Origin: CAZQRP01 sp964596125
GTDB taxonomy: Bacteria; Chloroflexota; Dehalococcoidia; GIF9; UBA5629
Assembly (NCBI GenBank): GCA_964596125.1
Contig: CAZQRP010000004.1
Span: 1-64,000, forward strand
Direction of reading: 5' to 3'
Length of the DNA stretch: 64,000 bases
Part shown: positions 1-8,313 of the stretch, one piece after another
Numbering within the stretch: the stretch's first letter is position 1
Layout of the letters: every line of letters starts with the position of its first letter
Notes under the pieces: model-generated
Databases searched by the model: none
The model's input: the letters and a program-made list of their open reading frames with translations, nothing else
What the model was told of the DNA's origin: nothing
Made by a program: the position numbers and the translations under genes

Positions 1-183
1 CTTATCTTCATAAGACACTATTATAAGTGTCCGTGATCTATCTGAACTAGCTCAGGGAGAATTTACGGATTAACATAGCCCATTTATTTGGGTACCAGGG
101 CAAGCTGGTAGTCGCTGAGTCTGGAATATCTGATCAGATAAGACGTGAGTAAACTTATTGCAGAAAGATGGTGAAACCAACTG

Positions 184-876
184 ATGGAAAAGGCCAAAAT
201 ACTTGTTGTAGATGATGACAAACGAAATAGGAAATTACTGGGTGCTATGTTGCTCCCTCTGGGATACGAGGTAATCTACGCACAGGATGGGATGGAAGCA
301 TTACAAAAGTATAACGAGGATTTGCCCGACCTTGTATTGCTCGATATCATGATGCCATTGATGGACGGATACACTGTATGCAGGCGAATCAGGGAGTCCT
401 CGCTGGTACCGATAATTATGGTTACAGCTAAGGGCAACGAAAATGAGAAAATTGAGGGATTGGATGCTGGCGCTGATGACTACGTTACCAAACCCTTCTC
501 AGTCCATGAACTGGCGGCTAGAGTAAGAGCAGTGCTGCGGCGCACTTCGGCATGGGAGGAGGTCTCTGAGCCCGAATTCTCCTCAACGGGCTTAGTAATA
601 GACTTTACACGACATATGGTTATGCTGAATGGCGAGGAGCTGGACCTAACTGCTACGGAGTATCATCTGTTATCCTATCTAGCGCGCAATGCCGGCATGG
701 TAGTTACTCCCGACCAGATTCTGGAGAAGGTATGGGGCGAGGAATACATTGGAGAGCACCATCTGCTTCAAGTGAATATATCCCGGCTAAGGCAAAAACT
801 GTTGGATGATCCCAGAAACCCGCAATATCTCTTGACTAAGACAGGGATAGGATACTCAATGAAAAAGCCTACATGA
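184..876 (+). CDS. OmpR/PhoB-family response regulator
   Basis: A 230-residue DNA-binding response regulator. The N-terminal receiver domain (about residues 4-118) has the acidic pocket D10-D12, the phosphoacceptor Asp54 in LLDIMMP, and the conserved Lys in VTKPF. The C-terminal half (about 130-228) is an OmpR-type winged helix ending in the usual GIGYSM wing. Length is normal for the family. No histidine kinase is visible next to it; a partner could lie left of the window edge or be unlinked. The ATG is preceded only by a weak purine stretch. A strong terminator follows at 923-962, so it is probably the last gene of its transcript. The regulated genes cannot be told from sequence. Confidence 0.93.
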   Translation: MEKAKILVVDDDKRNRKLLGAMLLPLGYEVIYAQDGMEALQKYNEDLPDLVLLDIMMPLMDGYTVCRRIRESSLVPIIMVTAKGNENEKIEGLDAGADDYVTKPFSVHELAARVRAVLRRTSAWEEVSEPEFSSTGLVIDFTRHMVMLNGEELDLTATEYHLLSYLARNAGMVVTPDQILEKVWGEEYIGEHHLLQVNISRLRQKLLDDPRNPQYLLTKTGIGYSMKKPT

Positions 877-922
877 CCATATCATCATATAATTAATAAT
901 TCGTAAAAAGAATAGTACTGAT

Positions 923-962
923 GAGGGAACCTTTCTTCATGGGAAGGCTCCCTCTTTATTTT
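923..962 (+). terminator. Rho-independent terminator after the response regulator
   Basis: A G+C-rich hairpin with outer stem gaggga/tccctc and inner stem cctttc/gggaagg (one G-T pair) around a short loop is followed by a T-rich run. It lies 47 bp after the response regulator stop, the expected place for an intrinsic terminator. Confidence 0.8.
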
Positions 963-1218
963 CAAGAACACTCAACTTTTCAGTACTTATGATTCATTGG
1001 TTAATCTTTTTGCTTCAAATGTTCAATACGATCTTGTATATCCATATTGATTGATCTTGATTTGTTCAATTTGCTCGGGCATCAATTACGCTCAATACTT
1101 GCCCGTAAGATATCAGGATTGCCTAAATTTCCAGTTGGATTGCTGCAACGGCTATGAAAGATAGTAACTTGTGATTTATTTGTGAGGTCTCAGGTCCTCA
1201 ATGTGATTTGGATTTGAG

Positions 1219-1261
1219 CCGACCTCCTTAAACTGAACTTATAGAAGATTAAGGAGGTCGG
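1219..1261 (+). promoter_or_regulatory. Perfect 12-bp inverted repeat hiding the Shine-Dalgarno of the next gene
   Basis: The arms ccgacctcctta (1219-1230) and taaggaggtcgg (1250-1261) are exact reverse complements separated by 19 nt. The right arm contains the AAGGAGG ribosome binding site of the glycoside-hydrolase-like gene, whose ATG is at 1264. In RNA the site would be fully paired, so translation should be low unless the hairpin is opened, for example by a regulator, an antisense RNA or temperature. The structure is read directly; its role is inference. The rest of the 877-1263 gap shows nothing else apart from the terminator at 923-962. Confidence 0.6.
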
Positions 1262-1263
1262 TA

Positions 1264-2508
1264 ATGAAAATAACAAGGATAATAATGATCGTGATAATAA
1301 GCCAGATTCTTATCTGGCAAGGGGCAGGCCAGGTTATACCAGCAATCGGCCAGAAAACACCCGTTTATGCTGCTGAAATACCCTTTGACCAAACAATAGT
1401 CCAGTCCAATAATGCTGAAGATACAGTTCTAACAGATGATGGAGGCTACTTATTTGACAAGATAATAGAGTGGTCAGATGGAAGCGCTGAGCATGTTCGA
1501 ATAGATAACAATGGTTTCTTTGAAGTCGATGGCGTGAAAAAGAAACTGGTGGGAATGTTTTTATATCCGTGGCTTCCTTACGGTAAGACGTATGAGCAAT
1601 TCTATCTTCCGGAGAACCTTGCTGTCATAGACCGAGTATTAAGTTACCTGGAGTCAGTTGGTATCCGGCTCATTCGAATAGACCTGTGCTATGTTCGCAG
1701 ATCAGTTATAACTAATGAGCAAGAGGAGGCAGCATATAAAGCATGGCTGGATCTAATCTATAAACATAAAATGCTCTTAATTCCGAGCTTTACTGCAAAA
1801 GGAAGACCCAATTTTGGTAACCTGGAGAATCCTGACTTTGCCATTACTTACGATGGAGTTAATGACTCGTTGGGTGATTGGGCATCAAGATGGGCTAGCA
1901 TTGTGATTAACTATCCTAATATTGTTGCTATTGGAGCGGAAAATGAACTGGACTATAAAATGAGAGCGGAGAAACATCCTTGGCTTCCAGAAGATCAAAA
2001 CTATACCCCTTCTGCGGTTAAGGATTATCTGGACTATCTAAGGAGTAAATTTAATAAAATTGGTGTTCCGGTTACCCATAATTTGATGATGAATAATGTG
2101 GAACCTGAAATAAAACAAACTTGTCTAAATTCCATAGATGTTCCATCATTTGACTGTTATGAGCCGAGTGCAGACCAGATAAGTTCGAGGTCTGCTGAGG
2201 TGTTGTCCCGGTTGGGTGTCAATAGAAATTGGTGGTGCTTGGAGCTTAACAATAATGACAGAAGCAATTGGCAGATTAGTACCAGTGGATTTAATACTGA
2301 TTATATAGAGGCTGTTTTCGAGCAGGGAGCTACAGTAGCAACTCTTTTTTGCTCATTTGATTTGAATAATCCGCTAAGGGGCTTTTTTGATGATCATGGT
2401 GATCCAAAGCCGCAACTTGTTGATGTTGCCCAGAATATTGAAAGGTTGCAGGCTCCAATATCTGACTCATTAATCCCAACGGTAGTGGCTATGGCTGACG
2501 CCAGATAA
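1264..2508 (+). CDS. Secreted glycoside-hydrolase-like protein (cellulase/TIM-barrel type)
   Basis: A 414-residue protein with an N-terminal hydrophobic signal (residues about 4-22, possible cleavage after VYAAE near residue 38). The body resembles GH5/clan-A TIM barrels: an early DGVKKKLVGMFLYPW strand, then GAENELDY, where the Asn-Glu pair is a candidate acid/base, and WWCLELNN, where Glu is a candidate nucleophile near the end of the barrel. It probably acts outside the cell on a carbohydrate; the substrate cannot be named. The start ATG is well placed after AAGGAGG, but that site sits in the inverted repeat at 1219-1261. It stands alone in the region. The family call is from motif pattern and fold layout only. 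Confidence 0.7.
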   Translation: MKITRIIMIVIISQILIWQGAGQVIPAIGQKTPVYAAEIPFDQTIVQSNNAEDTVLTDDGGYLFDKIIEWSDGSAEHVRIDNNGFFEVDGVKKKLVGMFLYPWLPYGKTYEQFYLPENLAVIDRVLSYLESVGIRLIRIDLCYVRRSVITNEQEEAAYKAWLDLIYKHKMLLIPSFTAKGRPNFGNLENPDFAITYDGVNDSLGDWASRWASIVINYPNIVAIGAENELDYKMRAEKHPWLPEDQNYTPSAVKDYLDYLRSKFNKIGVPVTHNLMMNNVEPEIKQTCLNSIDVPSFDCYEPSADQISSRSAEVLSRLGVNRNWWCLELNNNDRSNWQISTSGFNTDYIEAVFEQGATVATLFCSFDLNNPLRGFFDDHGDPKPQLVDVAQNIERLQAPISDSLIPTVVAMADAR

Positions 2509-2640
2509 AAAACACTAACTCAGCAAGATTAAATAGCAACTTATATAATCCGAGTACAGCATCAATTATAAGGTCTTTAGAAATGAAAAAACGACTACTT
2601 ACCATGACATGAATAGAAGAAGGATGATAGAGAGGAAAAA

Positions 2641-2775
2641 ATGAACAAAAGTAACAAATTTTTGGCTATACTCAAAGGTGATAAAAAACTATTCGCGATT
2701 CTCAGTGGCATTGCACTCGATGGTATCGTGCTTATCATTCTTGTAATCGCCGCAAGTATATGGTATTTGTCATAA
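2641..2775 (+). CDS. 44-aa single-span membrane protein
   Basis: A short ORF (MNKSNKFLAILKGDKKLFA...) with a basic N-terminus followed by one hydrophobic segment of about 24 residues that ends in WYLS. It is preceded by a good ribosome binding site (agaggaa). The positive-inside, single-helix layout is typical of small membrane peptides. No family is recognised. It lies in a 1-kb stretch (2509-3514) otherwise without clear genes. Confidence 0.5.
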   Translation: MNKSNKFLAILKGDKKLFAILSGIALDGIVLIILVIAASIWYLS

Positions 2776-3028
2776 TTCCTTATTCACATCGGGAAGCTGA
2801 GGAAATCTGGATATGGTCAGATATCACCATGAGCATTACGACGGTCAGGGTTACCCGGATAGGTTGAAATTGAAATTTATAAGTGTTGACGGAGCTCTAC
2901 ATAGGAGGACGTAATTATAGTGTCGAACACAGGAGGGCACACAGGCAATTTTGTGGTATCGGATAACTTATTTCCCACAAACAATCAAGTAATGAAAAGG
3001 ATTCTATAATTAATGACGGAGAAATGAT

Positions 3029-3139
3029 ATGAACAAAGTAGGTTCAATATTGGTCAATGACAACTCAGAAGGCACTGCCTTGCCAATTCGAGCTCGATCT
3101 ACATGTAGTTCAGGTAAAGAAAGCCTAAAAGCAGAATGA
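3029..3139 (+). CDS. Possible 36-aa hypothetical ORF
   Basis: An ATG after gacggagaaatgat opens a 36-codon ORF starting MNKVGSILVNDNSEG. It shares the MNK start with the small ORF at 2641 but no further similarity. There are no recognisable motifs, and codon-level evidence is too short to be convincing, so this could be chance. Confidence 0.2.
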   Translation: MNKVGSILVNDNSEGTALPIRARSTCSSGKESLKAE

Positions 3140-3360
3140 TTCTTAATTTACGCCAAAAAAAACAATTGATAAAGGCTGTGGTCTATTTTATTACTGTATG
3201 GCATTTCTCTGAGTATCTTAAAATAACTATAGTTCGTTTTCGAGGTAATTGATGTAAAAAGCCTGTAGTAATCCTATTGCACAAAGTAGCGAATTGTAAA
3301 ACGAGATTTTTAGACTTTATCTGACTTATTATGTCTTAAGAATACTGGATATGTTTTATA

Positions 3361-3389
3361 TTGACAATATTACCAAAAAGGGCTACAGT
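3361..3389 (+). promoter_or_regulatory. Sigma70-like promoter upstream of the acetoacetate decarboxylase-like gene
   Basis: A perfect -35 (ttgaca, 3361-3366), a 17-nt spacer and a -10 of tacagt (3384-3389). It lies about 125 nt before the start codon at 3515 and is the best promoter-like signal in this gap. Confidence 0.55.
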
Positions 3390-3514
3390 CAGATACAGTA
3401 ACTACATAATAATCACCAGAATTACGGGGCAAGATGTGTGAGAGGTCTCTTGTGCCAGCCTTCAGCATCAATATAATATGTCTTGATTATTGTCAATAAT
3501 TTAGGAGGAACTTT

Positions 3515-4318
3515 ATGAAGGTCGAAGCAAATAAGTACTATAGAATGCCACTTATTATGGGACCTCTTTTCGATAAGACCAACCTACCTCAGTTTACCTA
3601 TCCTGAGATTGAAGTGCTTGCCTTGCAATATCAAACTGATTTTGAATCCATTAATGCACTATTACCAGATTGTTATAAGCCAGACAAAGAGCCAACGGTT
3701 ACGATTATATTCAGTTACAACAATGGGCTTGAGTTCATGGCTGGAGCGGGATATCGCATAGCCACTGTGCAAGTAGCAGCTCGATTTGATGGAGAACATG
3801 ATCATGTCAGTGGCGACTACATATTGGTGATGTTTGAAGACCAGACCTGGCCAATTATTGGAGGTCGCGAGGACTTAGGCGTACCGAAGCTGTATAGCGA
3901 TATTTCGCCGGTAAAAACTCTTCCAAACGGTCATTTGCGTTGCGAAGCATCATTATGGGGACATCTACTATTTGGACTTGACTTGGCACCCTTGAAAAAG
4001 CAGAATGCGATAGCACGCCTTGTTGCTAGTAAGATAGTGAATGCACGACCATGGTTGGCTTACAAATACATTCCTTCTCTAGATGGTCCACCTGATGCTG
4101 ATTATCCGACCACCTCGAAAAATGACACAAAGATAGAACAGTTGTGGTTAGGAAAATCTGGTGAAGTGTATTTCAGTGATGCAGCAATGAGGGATGTTGG
4201 ATATGGTAACTCTGTGATGGATGCTCTAAAGAAACTGCCAGTACGCCGTCTCATTCAGACTCTTCGATTTCGTGGTTCTGCGGTCCTTAGATATGACCTC
4301 TCTCGCAGGTTACGATAG
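3515..4318 (+). CDS. Acetoacetate decarboxylase family protein
   Basis: A 267-residue protein of the acetoacetate decarboxylase (ADC) superfamily. It has the typical order: an N-terminal MP...P segment, LLPDCYKP (residues about 50-57), a central beta region with GGREDLGVPKLYSDI, and C-terminal strands. In true ADC the Schiff-base lysine lies in a GxPK-type motif; here G-V-P-K is retained, so decarboxylase or related aldol/dehydratase chemistry is possible. Length is near the family norm of about 250. The start is supported by the ribosome binding site taggagg 8 nt upstream and a promoter at 3361-3389. It is a single gene; a 7-bp inverted repeat (gtcttag/ctaagac) lies downstream at about 4382-4414. 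The substrate is unknown. Confidence 0.85.
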   Translation: MKVEANKYYRMPLIMGPLFDKTNLPQFTYPEIEVLALQYQTDFESINALLPDCYKPDKEPTVTIIFSYNNGLEFMAGAGYRIATVQVAARFDGEHDHVSGDYILVMFEDQTWPIIGGREDLGVPKLYSDISPVKTLPNGHLRCEASLWGHLLFGLDLAPLKKQNAIARLVASKIVNARPWLAYKYIPSLDGPPDADYPTTSKNDTKIEQLWLGKSGEVYFSDAAMRDVGYGNSVMDALKKLPVRRLIQTLRFRGSAVLRYDLSRRLR

Positions 4319-4415
4319 ATTCAAATATATCTCTACTAAACAATAGTCCATTATGTGCACTTTGGTCACTATAAAACTATATTGTCTTAGAATTATATGT
4401 GAATTTCAACTAAGA

Positions 4416-4973
4416 CTACGTTTGCTGTGAAAGCCGAGCCATTATCTCGGGCATTATTTCTGATATATGCATATTTATCAGGCTCTCATAGACAGATATC
4501 AGCATATACTTGTCCTTCACCAAAGGAAAAATCAACTCAGCAAGAAATTGACTTGCATATTCAACATCCTTTTTATGTTTGCTTTGATCCAGGTCAATAA
4601 ATATGAAGGGCACTTCGTATTTAATTATTAGGTTACCCTGTGCATCTGCATATGGTTTATAGCCAAGTCTTAATTGTCGTATTGAGATCATTAGATTGAC
4701 AAATCTATCAAGGTTATGGGAGCTCAATCCCTGCGGATCGACGAAATACTTCAACATCATATCGATAATTTCTATATCGTGCTTTATTTTTACGATCTTT
4801 TCTATTGTTTCAGAAAACCAAGACTCTACCATTTTTAATGACTTATTATATGTCTCAAACTGAGTTTCTTTATCATGAACAGCACTTATTAGTTCATTAT
4901 TCTTGTGTATCAATCCCTGCAATTGATTACTGATCTCTTCTCTTTCTACAGACAGCTTAGTAACTTCTGACAT
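4416..4973 (-). CDS. Hypothetical coiled-coil protein
   Basis: A 185-residue protein I do not recognise. Residues about 5-75 are rich in charged and hydrophobic heptads (EREEISNQLQ..., KSLKMVESWFSE), consistent with a coiled coil. The second half (about 95-180) has mixed alpha/beta character (NLIIKYEVPFIFIDLDQSK). It has no signal peptide or membrane span. It is convergent with the ADC-family gene. It may be cytoplasmic; no functional clue comes from neighbours. Confidence 0.6.
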   Translation of the reverse strand: MSEVTKLSVEREEISNQLQGLIHKNNELISAVHDKETQFETYNKSLKMVESWFSETIEKIVKIKHDIEIIDMMLKYFVDPQGLSSHNLDRFVNLMISIRQLRLGYKPYADAQGNLIIKYEVPFIFIDLDQSKHKKDVEYASQFLAELIFPLVKDKYMLISVYESLINMHISEIMPEIMARLSQQT

Positions 4974-5486
4974 GACTGCTATACTTCATTCCAATTATTA
5001 TATACTATCTTCTTTAAGAGATAATACGAAATATCATTTTATTAAATATAAAAAAGCAGGATATAAAGTGTCTTCCTTCCGTCTTATTCACAAATGGGGG
5101 TAAATTTGAAGAGGGTGAGAACAGGACTGCCTGCTGCTAAGTAGTTATTAAGTAAAAATCATTTCGAAAATCGTATTTCAAGTAGAAAGAAGACTATTAC
5201 TAAATACTACCAACATAAAAAATGGTATGATTATTTTTAGATATACATTCCCATAAACTGACCAGCTCGTCACTAAATGGAAACAACTATAGAGTATAAA
5301 TCCTATAAATATACAGAATAACAACTAAGATTATCCTTTAGCACTACTGAATAATAGATTTTCTGGTTTTCTAGGTGCCAATTCTTATACATCTGTTACC
5401 TACTATATTGTTTGGCAAAAGTTTAGCACAATTCTAAAAGTGCAGGAAATAAAAAGACAGAGTAAAATGCTCTACCGCGATAGCGC
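4974..5486. other. AT-rich intergenic stretch without a visible gene
   Basis: About 510 bp with no ORF of credible length, no strong promoter and no hairpin terminator that I can see. It leads into the tRNA-fragment zone and may be decayed DNA. Confidence 0.5.
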
Positions 5487-5531
5487 TGGTAGCGGTGGTT
5501 GGATTTGAACCAATGATCTTTGGATTATGGG
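5487..5531 (-). tRNA. 3' fragment of a tRNA-Met-like (CAT) gene
   Basis: Read on the minus strand, this 45-nt piece has an anticodon-loop-like cccataa (anticodon CAT), a T-arm with ttgg/ccaa stem and ttcaaat loop, and a 3' end in ctacca. The D-arm and 5' acceptor half are absent. It is therefore a tRNA 3' end of the kind left behind at integration sites, not a working tRNA. Direct repeats (gctaatcc twice near 5610; acagtaaaa twice near 5704) lie between it and the next fragment. Confidence 0.6.
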
Positions 5532-5738
5532 CTCGGTTTATTGTGAGCAGGCATTTAACATCTAACAACCTAACGTTTTACTACTTATAGTTAGTAGCAG
5601 TAGACTCTCTGCTAATCCGTTTGCTAATCCACTCCGTAATTTCTTATAAGGTTTTACGGTACTGAATGGACATTCAGCGAGGTGTTTTAGCTTCAGAATA
5701 CCACAGTAAAAGACAGTAAAACACAGCGCAATAAGCCT

Positions 5739-6150
5739 CTAGACGAATTCGTAAACCGCCGGTCGTCGGTTCGAATCCGACCGCTGGCTCCATTCCGATT
5801 CAAGGTTCTCTGCCGACCGCAGAATAAAAAAATCAGGGCTTTCTTCCAGTACTTCTCCTGCATGCTGTACCCGAATAACCTTCTCTTTTACCGGCAGGAT
5901 AGTATCGCAATTCCAGAGTGACACGATAGTATCGCTGCAGACCTCAGCAACCCTGCTGGCCAACCCTGTTATCTCCAAAATGGAGCAGTACCTTTCCTTC
6001 TAAGGTAACCACCATTCGTTTCGTACCTTTTTCACGCCTGGACCCTTCCGTGATAAGTGAACCGGCACATTCAAAGCTGTGAACGGCTAAACCCTTCCAC
6101 AGGGATGGAGCGATAGCTTCGACCAGGCTGGTAATTCGGTGGGGGCTCAT
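5739..6150 (-). pseudogene. Possible frameshifted hypothetical gene abutting the tRNA fragment
   Basis: Two overlapping minus-strand reading frames (5944-6150, starting MSPHRITSLVEA; and 5739-5978, in another frame) could form one protein of about 125 residues if joined by a frameshift near 5960. The second frame runs into the antisense of the tRNA-Thr fragment, so its last 20 or so residues are not real protein. No family is recognised. Low confidence; it may be non-coding. Confidence 0.25.
5748..5792 (+). repeat. tRNA-Thr(CGT) 3' fragment, left copy of a direct repeat (att-like)
   Basis: The sequence contains the anticodon loop ttcgtaa (CGT), the T-stem gtcgg/ccgac with loop ttcgaat, and a 3' end ctggctcca, exactly the 3' half of a bacterial tRNA-Thr. 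No matching 5' half lies upstream. The same 45 nt recurs with two C/T differences at 22118-22162 in the same orientation, 16.4 kb away. This is the pattern left by site-specific integration into a tRNA gene. Confidence 0.75.
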
Positions 6151-6369
6151 GTATGAGCTAATCCGTAGAAATGAGGTCCGCTACCTTCGCATTGGCCGAT
6201 TGATCCGGATTCCGGTTGCTGCTCTCGCGGAGTTCCTGAACAGTTCATGCGAAAAGAAAATATAACCTGAGATAAGATAGCCTGACAACACTACTTCAGC
6301 TATTTACAGTTTCCACCAAACATTTTTATAATATATATTGATGACTAATATGAAGCGGAGGTAAACGAA

Positions 6370-6543
6370 ATGAGTGCTGAACTTGAGGAGAAGGTAATGT
6401 CATCTCTTGAGGATAACAAATTACCTTGCGCAATTGCCTTTAAGATCGCCAGGGAACTAAAAGTCAGCCCACGAGAGGTTGGAGAGACAGCCGATCGGCT
6501 TGGAATTATGATCAGCAAATGTCAGTTGGGTTGCTTTCCTTAA
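6370..6543 (+). CDS. 57-aa small helical protein with CQLGCF C-terminus
   Basis: A short ORF with a strong ribosome binding site (gcggaggtaaacgaa). The sequence has a compact helix-turn-helix-like pattern (LPCAIAFKIARELKVSPREV, about residues 17-36) and ends in ISKCQLGCFP. I recall similar short proteins ending in CQLGC in anaerobes, but I cannot name a family with certainty. It could be a small DNA-binding or metal-binding protein. It lies just inside the left att-like repeat and is divergent from the DUF362 gene's direction. Confidence 0.6.
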   Translation: MSAELEEKVMSSLEDNKLPCAIAFKIARELKVSPREVGETADRLGIMISKCQLGCFP

Positions 6544-6679
6544 GCTTGATCGGAGCTTAGAATTTACGTCACCTTTCATGGCAGATTACCATTCTCATTC
6601 CTTAAATTCAATCACAAGCCCAATAGGTCCATTACGTCTTGTCCCAGTAATGTCCATCGATGCTGACAATTTACCCGGA

Positions 6680-7573
6680 TTAATTTTCTAATATGATACT
6701 CTTTAACTTCGTTGCCAATTCTTCACTCTGAGTGCTATCAGTTATAAACTGTATATCATCAGGTGATTGTATTCCCAAGCCCAGTTCTACAGCTCTGGCG
6801 ATTTGATCTTGCTGAAAGATGGTACCTCTGGTTACTTCAGGTGTTGTTCCTAAGAGCCGTAAGACTGCTACGCCAACTATATCGATTGCTACTCTATCAT
6901 TTCCAGCAACCATCACTCTGGCATTGGCTTTGATCCCTTCCATCGGTCCACCACTGACAAATACTTCGATTCCATCCATGACAATTAAATCCGGGCTATA
7001 GGCAGTGTTTATCTCTGCTATCATCTGACGCTGGTAGGGTGACCGGTGTAATTCACTCATAAAACTGCGTTCTACCATACCAACCGAGTTCTTAAGGGAC
7101 ATGGTGAAATGACCACCATACCTGTGTGTCTTCAAACAGCAGGTCTGTACTACACATTCTGCCTCCGCATACACACGGGCGAACCGAAAACCATCGGCCC
7201 AGTGACTGCTCTCAGGCTTTGTGTGTACCCAGCTATTGGGGCCAACTTCATCGAGATTGATTATCTCAAAACCAAGTCCCTTGCCCATGTCGAAGATACC
7301 CTTCTGTTTCATTACCTCCGCAGTAGTAGCAGGACCGCTACGTTCTGCGATGACGATACGAGCAGCCCCCATTTCCTTCAACATAGTTATTAGCCCATAA
7401 AGAGTATCATTATGCGTAGAAGCCGGACATGGATCGGCTGTATTGAAATTAGGCTTAAGAACTACTACTTTACCCTTGACCGGGTTAGTTTTGAGTAAAT
7501 TTACCGCTTTAAAAACGCCTTCTATGCGGTTTTCCGTATATACCAGCGCAACTCTGCCCGTTGTGTCTGCCAA
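6680..7573 (-). CDS. DUF362 domain-containing protein
   Basis: A 297-residue DUF362 family member. Typical features are KVVVLKPNFN (residues about 35-44), the THNDTL/GAARIVIAERSG strand-loop, KTHRYGGHFTMSLKNSVG in the centre and PDLIVMDGIEVFVSGGP, followed by the DxVAIDIVG segment. Many DUF362 proteins carry a C-terminal ferredoxin domain; this one does not. The biochemical role of the family is not established. It lies among accessory genes near the flavoprotein/ferredoxin pair but is not clearly co-transcribed, because the IS3 and DUF5679 remnants intervene. Confidence 0.85.
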   Translation of the reverse strand: MADTTGRVALVYTENRIEGVFKAVNLLKTNPVKGKVVVLKPNFNTADPCPASTHNDTLYGLITMLKEMGAARIVIAERSGPATTAEVMKQKGIFDMGKGLGFEIINLDEVGPNSWVHTKPESSHWADGFRFARVYAEAECVVQTCCLKTHRYGGHFTMSLKNSVGMVERSFMSELHRSPYQRQMIAEINTAYSPDLIVMDGIEVFVSGGPMEGIKANARVMVAGNDRVAIDIVGVAVLRLLGTTPEVTRGTIFQQDQIARAVELGLGIQSPDDIQFITDSTQSEELATKLKSIILEN

Positions 7574-7677
7574 AACTTCTCTCCTGATTAGTTAATATTT
7601 GCGGAAATATCCTCCTATGTAATTATCGGAATCCTGGTCTGCCTTCATAAGGATACCACTTCTTAAATTAGAGTTAC

Positions 7678-7773
7678 CAGTATTATAGCCTCAGGAGCAG
7701 GCGGTAGGTAGCCCAACGAGTTATGAGGACGTACCTGATTGTACTCCTTTCGCTATCCCTCAATGAATATCTC
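7678..7773 (-). mobile_element. IS3-family transposase C-terminal remnant
   Basis: Translated on the minus strand this gives EIFIEG, a TAG stop, then RKEYNQVRPHNSLGYLPPAP, the very typical C-terminal end of IS3-family orfB transposases (consensus W-R-x-x-Y-N-x-x-R-P-H-x-S-L-G-Y). The usual Trp codon has become TAG, and no upstream transposase sequence remains. It is a dead fragment of about 96 bp. Confidence 0.75.
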
Positions 7774-7789
7774 TGGTTGGTTGATACTC

Positions 7790-7817
7790 TCGATATTCGA
7801 TCAGAGGAAGGTATACT
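7790..7817 (+). promoter_or_regulatory. Promoter of the DUF5679 pseudogene
   Basis: A -35-like tcgata and a -10 of tatact (7812-7817) with a 16-nt spacer, followed by the ribosome binding site aaggaggt at about 7827. The same layout and surrounding bases recur at 10233-10275, showing that the two loci are copies of one gene. Confidence 0.5.
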
Positions 7818-7838
7818 TCATAAAAAAGGAGGTACACG

Positions 7839-7978
7839 ATGCAAGCATACTGTATGAAATACCGAACGAAGAGGGAGGGTAAGGATGCCAGGGCTATAAC
7901 CTTTATAAACGGCAGGCACGCCACCAGGGTGTATGTCCTCATTGTGGGACAAAAATGTTCAGGATCGGGCGGAGTTAA
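7839..7978 (+). pseudogene. Frameshifted DUF5679 zinc-ribbon protein
   Basis: From ATG 7839 the frame reads MQAYCMKYRTKREGKDARAI and so on to RHAT. Then a single missing base (an expected cag is ag near 7924) shifts the frame to GVCPHCGTKMFRIGRS and a stop at 7976-7978. Restored, this is a zinc-ribbon protein of about 46 residues in the DUF5679 family (YCxKCRxKRE...GVCPxCGTKMFRIG). The second Cys of the first CxxC pair is also Tyr here. Frameshift and lost ligand together point to a dead copy. A good promoter and ribosome binding site remain. Confidence 0.75.
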
Positions 7979-8094
7979 GGCTATAAAAGCATCTCGACCA
8001 AGACAACTCAACTGGCTAAAGTGTCAGTTACTCAGTTGCACGACAGGTGCTGACGACACACTTTGTGGCCGGTTGGCCGGAAGAAGAGAATCGT

Positions 8095-8313
8095 TCACCA
8101 TGCCTGAACCATTCTTCTCTCAAAAACAGGCATACACCAGATTGCACCTTCAGGACAATCGCTCTCGCATAAAAAGCAACTCTGACAATCTCTGATGTAC
8201 TTTATGTATGCCTTTCCAGTGTCGTTATCAATCCTGAGCACATCCATTGGACAGTGTTCTACGCAGACTCCGCATCCAGTGCACAGATTTGTATCTATTT
8301 TTCTTACACCCAT
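8095..8313 (-). CDS. Small 2[4Fe-4S] ferredoxin paired with flavoprotein
   Basis: A 72-residue ferredoxin with two cluster motifs, CTGCGVCVEHCP (residues about 11-22) and CQSCFLCESDCP (about 43-54). It overlaps the upstream flavoprotein gene by 10 bp (8304-8313), so the two are translationally coupled and probably form an electron-transfer pair, as in AprBA-like or fumarate-reductase-like enzymes. It lacks the long C-terminal tail of true AprB. A close paralogue with the same arrangement is at 33949-34167. Confidence 0.9.
   Translation of the reverse strand: MGVRKIDTNLCTGCGVCVEHCPMDVLRIDNDTGKAYIKYIRDCQSCFLCESDCPEGAIWCMPVFERRMVQAW

Noticed and set aside
5739..5978. A protein ending RSDSNRRPAVYEFV
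   Set aside because: The last 20 or so residues are the antisense of a tRNA fragment, a well-known false ORF pattern; only a weak remnant call is kept for the rest.
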